Both the position numbers and the translations under genes were made by a program. The notes under the pieces were generated by a model. The model made no database searches, had not been told where the DNA came from, and worked only from the letters and a program-made list of their open reading frames with translations. A DNA stretch of 64,000 bases, from positions 86,428,688 through 86,492,687 of the forward strand of contig QVOM02000025.1 of assembly GCA_003586115.2 (NCBI GenBank), read 5' to 3'. The stretch is from Salvator merianae. Taxonomy: Eukaryota > Chordata > Lepidosauria > Squamata > Teiidae. This document shows, one piece after another, positions 31,999-41,601 of this stretch (position 1 is the first letter of the stretch; every line of letters starts with the position of its first letter).

Positions 31999-33538
31999 AG
32001 GCCTCTTGTTACAAGCTCAACAGACATTGGCTCAGCAGAATGTTCCTCTGACACCAGAAAATTATACTGTTGCTATAATCTCCTGTTTAAATGCTAACTA
32101 TGTGATGCTTTGTTGTTTATTTTTCTGTTTTCTTCCATTGTCAACCCCTTTGGACCTCTCTCCTGCACGATCCAATTTTTGGTTTAGGCATGCTCATTCT
32201 CTGTTTCAGTCCTATGGTTCTAATGTTACCTTATACTATGAGCACCCTTTAACTGTCGCTCAACTTTCATTTCTGCCCTCACTGATGGACATCCCAGAAT
32301 TTGTTGTCTCTCAGTTACAGCATGTGCAGAATTCTATGGTATTTTCTTATCCGCCCCATGAGCTAAATGCAACGTCTTGGCGAATGTTTAGGTTTCGCAC
32401 TTACACTAAGGGCATGTGTTTCTGCTGCTATAGCAGGGGCACATGGACTAATAAATGGAAAGATTATACCAGGGCACACAGATGGCTTGCACGCCTCTTG
32501 AATTATTCTGCATGTACAGATAAATTCTGGCTGTGGGGGGGATATAATAATACTTATGAAATGAATTATATTTTATTGAACACCACTGCTCATGATTTGT
32601 ACCCTGCGATGCCTATGTTTTTTCCTAATTATACAGGCAAAACTGGTAGCATATGCGGAACATGGCAAATCAAGGACCCAAATATGTGGTTCTTCTTTAA
32701 TGGAATTGCCACTAATTTTCATCCAGAAAAATACCAGTGTGCCGCTATTGGATATCTTACTTTGCCTGTACAAGTTGCCTACCCATCGGCACTTCGTAGA
32801 AAACGGCGTGCGACATTGGCTGGTCCCTTGGGTCCAGCCTGTGAAGATCCAGTTATTATCGATCTGCAGTTGTCTCACGGTCAGGATTGGGCTGTGGCTT
32901 TAAAGGGTGCGCTTACTGGGGCCCTTACCCTTGGAGCATATCCTGGTATTGTTGCACAAGAAAATCAAAAATCTCTCCTTGGCCTTACTTGCCGTCTGGA
33001 GAAATCTATAAATGCAACTGGCCACGTAGTAAGGGCCCTGCAACAAGAAATAGACATGTTGAGTCAAGATCAGATGCAGCTCCGTTTTGCTATGGACTAC
33101 CTTTTAGCGAAACCCGGTGGTTTTTGTAAAATAGTAGGTAAAAATGCTTGTCAAGTTCATTTTCGCAATCTTAATCGTTCTATGGAAGATGAGTTACATC
33201 ATCTGCAGGACACTATTCATGATAATGTTTATACCGATTCTAATCCCTTTTCTTTTCTTACTGATTGGTTGCCTGACTGGCTAGGTTTACGCCGTGTGTT
33301 CATTTATATTGTTGTTATTGTATGTGTGCTGATAGCTTGTTGTTGTTGTCTTCAATGCATTCCTAATCTTGTAACTCTTTATGGTAAGCTTTACAGTTAT
33401 GCACTGTCTAGTGGAACTAGGTGTCATTATCTTGCTCATCGAGGCCATAAACAAAAAATAAAAGGAGGAAATGTTGGAGCTATAGGAGATAGAATGTCTC
33501 GGTTGGCAAACCACCAGGCAGATGTTTTCGCTCCATGA
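31844..33538 (+). CDS. env: env: surface and transmembrane glycoprotein, intact frame, long arginine-bearing leader
   Basis: The open frame runs from 31772; I chose ATG 31844 because it is the first after the candidate acceptor (564 residues). A leader of about 100 residues has an ARRRG patch at 29-33 and then a hydrophobic core at about 87-100, as in betaretroviral Env leaders that also serve as RNA-export factors. The surface subunit has several N-glycosylation sequons and a CFCC (CXXC) at 192-195. A furin-type RRKRR is at 318-322. The transmembrane subunit has a hydrophobic N-terminal part, a heptad-like region, and a Cys loop in which C428 and C436 remain but the first Cys of the usual CX6CC pair is Ala 435. 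The anchor is at about 485-503. The last 21 or so codons lie inside the 3' LTR. Confidence 0.93.
   Translation: MLWHQTTTLPLSAEIQNLSLEDAPQTMMARRRGPHNTQRGHSNPPVTWGQIKGLLLQAQQTLAQQNVPLTPENYTVAIISCLNANYVMLCCLFFCFLPLSTPLDLSPARSNFWFRHAHSLFQSYGSNVTLYYEHPLTVAQLSFLPSLMDIPEFVVSQLQHVQNSMVFSYPPHELNATSWRMFRFRTYTKGMCFCCYSRGTWTNKWKDYTRAHRWLARLLNYSACTDKFWLWGGYNNTYEMNYILLNTTAHDLYPAMPMFFPNYTGKTGSICGTWQIKDPNMWFFFNGIATNFHPEKYQCAAIGYLTLPVQVAYPSALRRKRRATLAGPLGPACEDPVIIDLQLSHGQDWAVALKGALTGALTLGAYPGIVAQENQKSLLGLTCRLEKSINATGHVVRALQQEIDMLSQDQMQLRFAMDYLLAKPGGFCKIVGKNACQVHFRNLNRSMEDELHHLQDTIHDNVYTDSNPFSFLTDWLPDWLGLRRVFIYIVVIVCVLIACCCCLQCIPNLVTLYGKLYSYALSSGTRCHYLAHRGHKQKIKGGNVGAIGDRMSRLANHQADVFAP
33460..33471 (+). promoter_or_regulatory. 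Polypurine tract
   Basis: AAAAGGAGGAAA directly precedes the 3' LTR start at 33472. This is where retroviruses prime plus-strand DNA. It lies inside the env reading frame. Confidence 0.9.
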
Positions 33539-33819
33539 TCACACATAAAGAGGCCCTAGGGCAAGATAATGTACGACCTTTCTAAGACTGAAATACACAG
33601 TGCTTGAGTTAGCACCCTTATCTTAGGAATGTGTCTATTGTAATTGTAATGAGTAACTGATCACTTAACTATGTAGTAAAAGTCCCGTGGGACATGAATG
33701 AATGACTGCCTAAGGGCTGTGTAAACAAAAAACTTTCTAATAAAAGAGGCGAGCGAAGGTAAAACAGACGCTTCATCACGCCGCCAGAAAACCTTATTCT
33801 TGTGTTTTGCGTCTCAACA
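33472..33819 (+). repeat. 3' LTR of the provirus
   Basis: The LTR is 348 bp, from TGTTGG to CAACA, and carries AATAAA at 33739-33744. It includes the end of env (stop 33536-33538). It differs from the 5' LTR by six substitutions and two indels by eye, about 1.7 percent. Confidence 0.95.
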
Positions 33820-33974
33820 CCATTTCCTACACCTTACGTGGCCTAGATCTGAAATGCCAATGTTTGTGAGTATGGGAAATGGAAGGGGCATGCAACCATT
33901 GAGTCTTTTGCCTCAGGGACTGGGCATTTCAGCTCTGCACGGAGGCTGCTTCTGGGATGAAATCCCCTCTTGAT

Positions 33975-34130
33975 CAAATCCTCAGGTGACTTTGGGCCAA
34001 TCTTAGCCTCTTAGCCTTGCCTACCTCACAGGCTTGTTGTGGGGATAAAACAGAGAGGAGTGGAACCTTTGCTGGGAAGACAGGATATAAATATCATCAA
34101 TCAGTCAACCAATCAATGGAGACTTCTTTC
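33975..34130 (+). mobile_element. L2-like LINE 3' end
   Basis: GTGACTTTGGGCCAATC, CCTACCTCACAGGCTTGTTG, GGGGATAAAACAGAGAGGAG and GACAGGATATAAATATC are the typical run of an amniote L2-type 3' end. Confidence 0.75.
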
Positions 34131-34426
34131 CTTCCAGGGTAATATCGCTGCTTCTGCAGCTCTTTCACTGACAAGATTCTGAATGAAACTGGTATGCAGC
34201 AGCCATGTGGAGCAAAACGACGGGACAGGCAGATGAGGAGGCAGCATGTTGTGTCACTCAAGTCCTTTGGGCTGCATTTTCTTTCTGTGGACATGTCACT
34301 ACCAGACTAGGTAGCATCACCAGTGCAACTGTTACATCTAAGTTAGTGATATGTTACATAGCAGCTAGTCTCCTTTGCTCCTTGCATGTGAGGGACGTCT
34401 TTGTGATTGATCAGTGAGGGTTCTTT

Positions 34427-34855
34427 GGGCCTTTTCACACTTTAAGCTACCAAGCAACAGGGATGCTCACTAGCAAAGTGTCTCCGCATTTTGCAGAGCT
34501 CGCTGTGGAGCAATGAATTCTGCTCCATAACTTGACTGGGAGCAACTATCCTGCTCTTGATCAAGTGCATTCACACCCATTTCTGGGTGCAACTGAACAG
34601 TTGTGCTACATGCAGCTCCTGTGCCTACGTGATCTGTGGTACTGGCAGTCACCATGGCAGTAGCTGGATGCTTCCTGGCCACTTTCATGTTGAACATCAG
34701 GAGCAGTATACCAGCATTCACAGCACAAATACTGGTATCCTGCTTGTATTCAATTCGAGGGTGCCACAGTGCGGACAGTGTTGGTGTTACATGGACCATT
34801 CCACATTAGAATGGGATAATTATCCCATTCTAACATGGAAAGTGCAAAAATGCTC
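34427..34855. mobile_element. Family A TIR element
   Basis: Left end GGGCCTTTTCACACTTTAAG; right end CATGGAAAGTGCAAAAATGCTC, preceded by the hairpin ATGGGATAATTATCCCAT. Confidence 0.8.
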
Positions 34856-34997
34856 TTGGTCTTTGTTTTCCTTGGCAGTCTTTTCCTTTTGGGTTGATGT
34901 TTCCCTCCTTCCCTGGTAGTACTCCTTAGTAACTGTTGGCAGTCATTCTTTGTTGAATTGAGGTACTAATCTTTCCTGATTGTCAGGGTACTGTGAA

Positions 34998-35175
34998 ATT
35001 TCATAGAATCATAGAGTAGGAAAGAACCTCAGAGGTCATCAAATCCATCTTCCTGTTCAATGCAGGATTCAGTAGACGATCCCTGACAGATGACTATCCA
35101 GCCTCTGCTTGAAGACCTTCAGGGAAGAAGAACATAACTCTCCTTGATTGACAATTCTTACTGTCAGGAAGACAG
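34998..35175 (-). mobile_element. CR1 LINE 3' end, minus strand
   Basis: It begins TCATAGAATCATAGAG, the complement of the terminal CR1 repeat, and continues AGGTCATCAAATCCATC and CCAGCCTCTGCTTGAAGACC, the standard CR1 3' region. Confidence 0.85.
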
Positions 35176-35257
35176 TGCAAAGCCTAACTTCAGACATTGT
35201 CTGTTATACAATCTGGCAGCCATTACTGGCAAAAGCCTCTGAAAGTGCAGATTCAAC

Positions 35258-35463
35258 CAGCGGTGGCCGATGGCTTTAAGTCCGGGTGTTCGCACCCCGC
35301 GCGAAGCGCAACATGGCTGTTCACGGGTTCTCTGGGCCTCCGTACTGCTGCAGCAGGTCACGACCTGCTGCGGCAGTGTGGAGGCCCAGAGAACCCGCAA
35401 ACAGCCATGGCGCGCTTCACGCAGGGTGCAAACACCCGGGCTTAAAGCCTCCAGTTACCACTG
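35258..35463. mobile_element. Palindromic hAT MITE, family C copy 4
   Basis: 206 bp, starts CAGCGGTGGCC, perfect 8-bp duplications GATTCAAC (35250-35257, 35464-35471). The centre is GCAGCAGGTCACGACCTGC. Confidence 0.93.
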
Positions 35464-35471
35464 GATTCAAC

Positions 35472-36336
35472 TGCTTCTGATTTCAGTGCTTGAAATGTTT
35501 GTATAATTTAGTAACTGACTTACTGCTCAGTTATGATCTTAATAATGAATATGTATACCTCAGCTATTTTATATTTTATATGCAATCAGTTTAGAGTAAA
35601 TAGTAGTAGTTATTAGATATTACTTACTATCAGCATTTGTGATGTTCTTCCTCTTTTTTTATTGTTATAATTCTGTTTTATGTTTGAATAAAAGTTTTCA
35701 GATTCAAGAGAAAAATATCTGCTAGAATTCTACCATACTGTTTGCTACCTAAGTTGTCTACTTATAATATTAATTTGTTTCTGTAAATAAAAATTCCAGT
35801 TTTGCAGTTTGGATTTTCGCTTTATTCTGCAAGTGTGTGGGTGTGAGTCCACTTGTCCTTCCATCCATCCCTTATAAATTGGTTGTTGAATAGTTTGCTT
35901 ATTTAGAAACATAATGGGGGTGAAGAATAGCTATTGTGTGAACCTATAGCCCAGTTGAGCCTCCCCTGTTAAATGTAAGCAAATGCTACTTCTACAGCTC
36001 TTTATACATCTCCCTGTAATGAAGGGCAGGGGAAAATGGTACTAAATATATCAGGCCTAAGGGGAAAAATAGCACTAAATAAATCAGGCTGTACAAATTA
36101 AGTTCCTATTAGGCAAACTTTATGACTCTCCCCACTAATTGCACACATTGTGAACATAGTTTTGCTCCTTGGAGAATTTATAATAAATTGTGTTATGTTG
36201 GCATTGAATTAAAACATTGCACTGATCTAGTAATGCTGTTCAGCAGAATATATAGAGAGCAAAAAGACGAATACAGTAATCCATTGTTATTGGTATGCAT
36301 AGGCAATGAGTGGTTATAACGTTTTAAAGAGATGTT
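35472..36336. other. Unassigned AT-rich sequence
   Basis: AATAAA-like words at about 35690 and 35785 occur without any recognised gene. Confidence 0.4.
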
Positions 36337-36816
36337 GGGCCTTTTTGCATTGACCAGGTTAGTATGGTATAATTAAACTATTTTAAGATGGTCAAGAAAC
36401 CTACCAAAGCCCACCTGATGCTCACTTCAAACCTGCCAGGTGTGGCCAAGAAAATTGTAGTCTCCAAGATGACTTGTGTGATCAGGTGAGGATCAGGAAA
36501 GGTGTGTTCGCATCACTTCCTGGTATGGGGCAGGGACAGCGTGGCCATGGTGGTGCTGTCAGACAGTTTGAAACCAGGTTCGGACTTTGGGGTTCAGACT
36601 CTGGCAGCCATTTCAGACCCAAGTCTGGACCCAGCTTCTCTAGGTCCGGACCTTGCTACCTAACAAGTGCATTCCCATTCACACTGCTCCCCCTGCTGGT
36701 CTGCTTGTGAACTGTTCTAGTGTTGACAGGTGCAAACACTCCTCACCGTACCTGATCCTGGCCAGCCTGAACCCTGCTAATTAAATCGTTCCACTGTCGT
36801 AAGTGCAAACAGGCCC
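36337..36816. mobile_element. Family D TIR element
   Basis: Left end GGGCCTTTTTGCATTGACC; right end GTCGTAAGTGCAAACAGGCCC. It shares GATCAGGTGAGGATCAGG and GTCTGGACCCAGCTTCTCTA with the family. Confidence 0.82.
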
Positions 36817-36999
36817 ACCCTGTCATTGCTGCAGGAACAAGGTGACTTGTGGCAATATAGTCAGTAGTTATCATGACCCTGCCCTACAACAATATGCAAT
36901 AGAAAGAGCTTTTCAGGAAGCAGGATTCCCATCTTAAAAGGTCAAGGATGCTTTTGCTTACACCCCATTGGAAGGGTCAGGTAATAAAGAAGGCTGATG

Positions 37000-37412
37000 A
37001 ATAAGCCCAATGTTATCCTGGTGCAGTGGTTATCCATACTGTGAGGGCTGGACCAACCCGGAAATGGGCTTCCAGCACTCACAGTGTGAATGCTGGGTGC
37101 CCCACCATGACAGCAGCCATGGAAATGTCCAGTTGCTGCCATGGCAACTTGGGATGTGTTGCGCGACTGTACATCACATCCACACCATGCTGCAGTCTTC
37201 AGTGTTCACATGCAGAACTTGGTGCAAATGCTGCATCCCAAGAGCAGTCCACCTGCTCTGGATACATCTGTGGACAACATTTTTTTACCCACAGTTAGTA
37301 GTAATTGGGAGCATCTGCAGCTGCTCTCAATCACTAGGGCCTCCGCAAAATGTGGATGCACTGTGCTAGTGAGAGTCTGATCACTCAATAGTACTGAAGT
37401 GTGAATAGGTCC
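37000..37412 (-). mobile_element. Family A TIR element, reverse orientation
   Basis: Right end TGAAGTGTGAATAGGTCC; interior GGGAGCATCTGCAGCTGCTC and CCGCAAAATGTGGATGCAC as in other copies. The left end is approximate. Confidence 0.7.
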
Positions 37413-37887
37413 TAACACTGAACCTGTTCAGAAAAAAAAAAATCCTTCAAAAAAGCCATTTTAAAGGGCAAAATAACAGCAAACACAAATATTTGAATTC
37501 AAACCATTCATCTTTGCAGACCCCTCCTCGTTCACTTTGAATCAAGCTAACCCTCAAGAAACCAGGATGGAGTTTGGTTTGAATTAAAACTCTTCAAATC
37601 CCCAGTTCGAATTAGAGCCAGTTTGATACATCTCTAATCTTGAGTGCTAATGGGCTCAGACAGGCCAAGGATCCGGCTGGTGCAAGAAATCCACCCTCTT
37701 TATTGGAGTAAGTTCAAGGTTAAGTTGTCTTATTCAATAAAAAAATAAAATAAAAATGGTCTCAGCTTCACAATATGGGCAATATATATGATAATGAAAC
37801 TCTGTGAGCACCCTGGGATGTGTTTTGGGGTACAAGGAGAGCAGAGCAACTTAAGGCAAGTTTGCATTCCTGTTATCCCTTTGGCAC
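37413..37887. other. Unassigned, partly GAACC-rich
   Basis: 37440-37640 resembles family G in word use (TTTGAATTCAAACC, GTTTGATAC). The rest is unrecognised. Confidence 0.35.
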
Positions 37888-38079
37888 CAGTAGCTGCCCA
37901 TAGCTTTAAGGGTGGGTGTTCAGAACTCATGGGAAGGGGGCGATCGCTGTTCATGGAGCCTCTGGCCCACTGTATTGTAGCAGCTACGGCAGTATGGTGG
38001 CTCAGAGGCCCCGTGAACAGTGATCCCCCCCCTTCCCACGGGTTCTGAGCACCCACCTTAAAGCGATGGGCAGTCGCTG
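37888..38079. mobile_element. Palindromic hAT MITE, family C copy 5
   Basis: 192 bp, starts CAGTAGCTGCCCATAGC and ends GGGCAGTCGCTG. Flanks TTTGGCAC and CTTGGCAG match at six of eight bases. It looks most like copy 1 inside. Confidence 0.88.
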
Positions 38080-38179
38080 CTTGGCAGCCTCTCATTAAAC
38101 TCTTCTGAAAGCATGGAGGACATGGAAGCAAGGGACACCCCCCCCAAAAAAAGAAATTTGATGGTGGTACAACAAAAGG

Positions 38180-38845
38180 TTGCAGTGTTTGTGGCTTTCT
38201 AGTTTAGAAAGGAGACAGGTGAGAGGGGACATGGTAAGGATGCATAAAATTATGTATGTTGTGGACAAAGTGGACAGGGAGAACTTCACCATTTCCCAAA
38301 ATACTAGAATCAGAAGTTACCTAATGAAGCTAAATCCTGGACAAATCAGGACAGACAAAAAGGGAAACAATGCAAAATGCATAATTAAACTTTGGAATTC
38401 ACTCCCACAGGATGTGGTGTTGGCTATCAGCTTGGATGGCTTCAACAAACCTTTTGGACCAATTCATAGAAGGCAGGACTATGCATGGCTATTAGCCTTG
38501 ATGGCAGTAGGAGATGGTCTGCCTCTGAAGACCAGCTGCTGGGAGACTGTGAGCAGAGCAAGTCATGTACTCATGTCCTGCTAATGGGCTTCCCTGTGCA
38601 GCTGGATGGCCACTGGGAGAACAGACTGCTGGATTAGATGGACCACGGTTCCATTCCAGTGGGGACACGTCTTATGCTCATATGCCACTGAAGGCCAGTT
38701 GCTGGGAGACTGTGAGAAGAGCCAGCTGTGTGCTCCTGTCCTGTGGTGGGCTTCCCTGTGCAGCTGCTTGGCCACTGTGACAACAGACTGCTGGACTAGA
38801 TGAACCATGGGTCTGATCCATTGGGACATTTCTTATGTTGTTATG
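38180..38845 (+). mobile_element. CR1/L2-type LINE: ORF2 tail and 3' UTR with duplicated segment
   Basis: The open frame at 38180-38584 contains RRQVRGDMVRMHKIM and DKVDRENFTISQNTRIRS, the C-terminal end of a CR1/L2-clade LINE ORF2. After it a 163-bp segment occurs twice in tandem (38521-38683, 38684-38845), each with CTGCTGGGAGACTGTGAG and GGCTTCCCTGTGCAGCTG. The end has CTGATCCATTGGGACATTTC and TTATGTTCTTA. Confidence 0.85.
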
Positions 38846-39424
38846 TTCTTAACAATGAAAGCTGTAATCCAGCAACACTAGAAAGTAGTGTGGTGGTCTA
38901 GACTCTGGAAGAGTGATTTAGAACTTTGGAGGAGGAAAGATAAGTGGGCAGGGAAGTCTCAGGAAAAAAAACTTTGACAGAATGGACGAAGTATTTCTTT
39001 TTATGGCTGCTTTGTGATAGAAAATAGGATTTTGGCTTCCTGTTGTTCATACTGCAGCATAACTTCCACTTTGTGCCTAAAATGTGGAGAATGACAATCT
39101 GCAGAACTCTCTATTATCTTCCTAGGGCATGACAGTGACTTCAGATGGGATTTATTCATAAAGGTGCAGGATTGCAACATTCAGTAGCAACTCACTGGCT
39201 CAGGTAACTGAAGCCAATGTCATATTCCTGTGCACTGCGAACAGGAATTAGGCAGCTGATGTTGCAAGCTACTTTGAATTTTGACAAGGAGATGAGCTTT
39301 AAATATTGACTGTGATCTCCGGGAAGTGAGAGAGTGTCTGCAATGCAGGGAAAGATTCCTTGCCACCAGAATGGAAAAGGAGGGGATGTTTGAGGTAGAA
39401 ATCGAATGAGATAGATAACTGATT
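38846..39424. other. Unassigned sequence
   Basis: I recognise nothing before the microsatellite. Confidence 0.4.
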
Positions 39425-39482
39425 GATCGCCAGAATGATTGATTGATAGATGATAGAGGATGGATGGATGGATGGATAGATA
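39425..39482. repeat. (GATT/GATA/GATG)n tetranucleotide repeat
   Basis: A mixed tetranucleotide tract leading straight into a family B element. Confidence 0.85.
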
Positions 39483-39686
39483 GACCATTTCTGCACATAC
39501 ATGGGAGGCATATTTGGGACCAGGCCTTCCAGTAGCCTGTAGACCTGATTGAGGCTCCCTAAGGGTGTGTGGCCTCCTAGATCCATATTAACAGGTGGAT
39601 CAATTGGGCCCAGATGCTTACTATGTGGACTAATCTTACTATGTGGACTCTTAATCTGGATTAAGAGTCCATGCAGAAAGGGCCGT
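39483..39686. mobile_element. Family B TIR element
   Basis: Left end CCATTTCTGCACATAC; right end AGTCCATGCAGAAAGGGCC with GGACTCTTAATCTGGATTAA before it. Confidence 0.7.
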
Positions 39687-39961
39687 AGATAGATTAATGA
39701 TTACTTTATACAGTTAGAATGTTTTATAGTTAAGATACTGTACAATACATGGCTGAGCACACTTTTGACCCTTGAGTGATATGGATGTGTACACTTGCCA
39801 TCCACCCCCCACCCCCTATCACAGAGATGCAGAAAGGAGCACATTATTTCAGAATTTCAGCAGCACTCTCTCCTTCCTATGCTGGATTATGCATCCATCT
39901 GATGCCCTACACCAGTACAGTGTTGGAGTAATTGGATGCATCTGTGGCTGTTAATCACACT

Positions 39962-40130
39962 GGACCTTTTCGCACTTTCCACCTTAGAATGAGATAATTA
40001 GTGCTCCACAGGTAGTAGCAATTGGGAGCAGTTGTAGCCCACTCCCAGCCACTCAGGCTTCTGCAAGGTAAAGACACACTTGACTAGCAAGCATTCTAGA
40101 TGCTTGCTAGTAGCAAATGAGAACAGGCTC
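39962..40130. mobile_element. Family A TIR element, internally deleted (169 bp)
   Basis: Left end GGACCTTTTCGCACTTTCC; right end GCAAATGAGAACAGGCTC. Only the outer parts of family A remain. Confidence 0.75.
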
Positions 40131-41187
40131 ATGGATTGGCTGTAAAATGCCCCATGGTGTCCTCCAGTGTCACAACCATGATGAGCCAATGGGACAGGTC
40201 CCAAAAGGGGAGCGTGCCAGTGGGTTGGCCACTGAGCAGCCATCTTTGCATGTTCTCAGATCCCAGCCATGTCTGCCTGCTTTTCGCATTGATCCAGTGT
40301 TTTCCCTTGTTGGTGGTTGGCTGGAATGCTAAAGGCCTGGCAGCCTGGATGTTTAGTGTACCTGGTACTTTATCCCCAATAAAGAAAGAGCATGAAGTTT
40401 TCCTACTAAACCTGTGCCTTGACCCTTTGCAGCCTGGAAACAAATGGCCTAAAGTGGTGAATTCTGACAGGCTGTTGCTTTCGTGGCACGTGGCAGCTGC
40501 TTTCACCAGTCTGTCTGATCAAGACCGAAGAGAACAGAGAATTTCTTCTAAATCAAAGAAGTGCCTTCCACCATTTTGTATTCTATTGAAGGCTTCTGTT
40601 CATGCGTCTGTGTCCTTACCAGGAGGCCACTGCATCCCCTATGCCGTGGGTACTTACCAGTTATCCACAGGAAAAGAGAAAGCTGGGCCAATGTCATATA
40701 ATAAAAATGACCCACAGCCCTGTGATGAGAACTTACAGTGGGGCATGATCAGTCTTTCCTCTTTGTTCTCATACTGGCAGTGCGAGAGAAGCAGATGCCG
40801 TCAAGGATAAACTGCACAAATAAAGAAGACAATTGCAACAGCCAAGGCAAAATATTATTGATGGAACCCAGGTTTGGTTTTGTGAATGAGCAATGAGAGG
40901 ACATGTGTCTGCAGAACTTAGGCTAAGGCGTGGTCTGTGATGCATACAGCCTTTTCTGCTATAGGGAAAAATAATATTAACGGCTTCACTAAAGGCTAGG
41001 CTTCAGCTCTGCTTGTTTAACTCACATACAAAACAGAAAATGCAGGAGCAACCTTGCTGTAACAACGTAGTGTATTTGTAGATAATCGAGCTTAAAAGGC
41101 TATTTGAGGGGATGGTTAGTTGGGATGTTTTCATTTATTTATGCCTCCTTATCTGTGACTTTCTCAAGCTATGAGAGAGCTGTTTCA
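40131..41187. other. Unassigned sequence with a 224-residue open frame
   Basis: The frame at 40136-40810 (+) is the longest outside the provirus. It begins with TTG rather than ATG and shows no domain, signal peptide or repeat that I recognise. A simple equal-base estimate gives about a tenth of a frame this long by chance in this window, so chance is quite possible. Confidence 0.35.
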
Positions 41188-41601
41188 GGGTCTGTTCATA
41201 CTTTTCACTAGAGAGCATCTGCATGCTCACTAGTGAAGTGTTTTTGCACTTTGCAGAGGCTGAAGTGATAAGGAATGAACTATAGCCACCGCTAATCACT
41301 ACTAGCTGTGGACTGCTCCCGGTATGCAGCGTTTGAATCCGCTTCCGGGTGTGAATGCTGTGCTGTGTGGTGCAGCTGCAGCTGTGCAGTCACACACCAC
41401 ATCACTGGTCACTATGGCAACGCCCAGATGTTTCCCCAGCTGTTGTCATTGCAGGTGGCCAGCATTTGCACTGCAAATGCTGGATGCCCGTTTCCAGAAT
41501 GTTCCAGCCCTCACCGTGCAAATGGCCACTGCACTGTGAGAGCTGTTCCATCTTGGAATGTTCAGTTGCGAACACTCCAAGATGGAAACTGCAAAAGCAC
41601 C
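41188..41601. mobile_element. Family A TIR element
   Basis: Left end GGGTCTGTTCATACTTTTC; right end GATGGAAACTGCAAAAGCACC. The late hairpin GAATGTTCAGTTGCGAACA differs from the GGGATA version. Confidence 0.8.

Larger units (their letters stand above)
26518..33819 (+). mobile_element. Endogenous retrovirus, class II (betaretrovirus-like), near-complete provirus
   Basis: The order is 5' LTR, tRNA-Trp type primer-binding site, gag, dUTPase-protease, pol, env, polypurine tract, 3' LTR. The LTRs start TGTTG and end CAACA, a perfect 5-bp inverted repeat. The flanking six bases are ACATTT on the left (26512-26517) and CCATTT on the right (33820-33825), a 6-bp target duplication with one mismatch. 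Class II membership follows from two CCHC knuckles in Gag, a dUTPase-like domain upstream of protease in the -1 frame, YMDD in RT and DD35E in integrase. pro, pol and env are open; gag has a stop and a frameshift. The primer site is of the kind used by alpharetroviruses. It is an inherited copy in a host genome; I cannot say whether it is transcribed. Confidence 0.96.
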
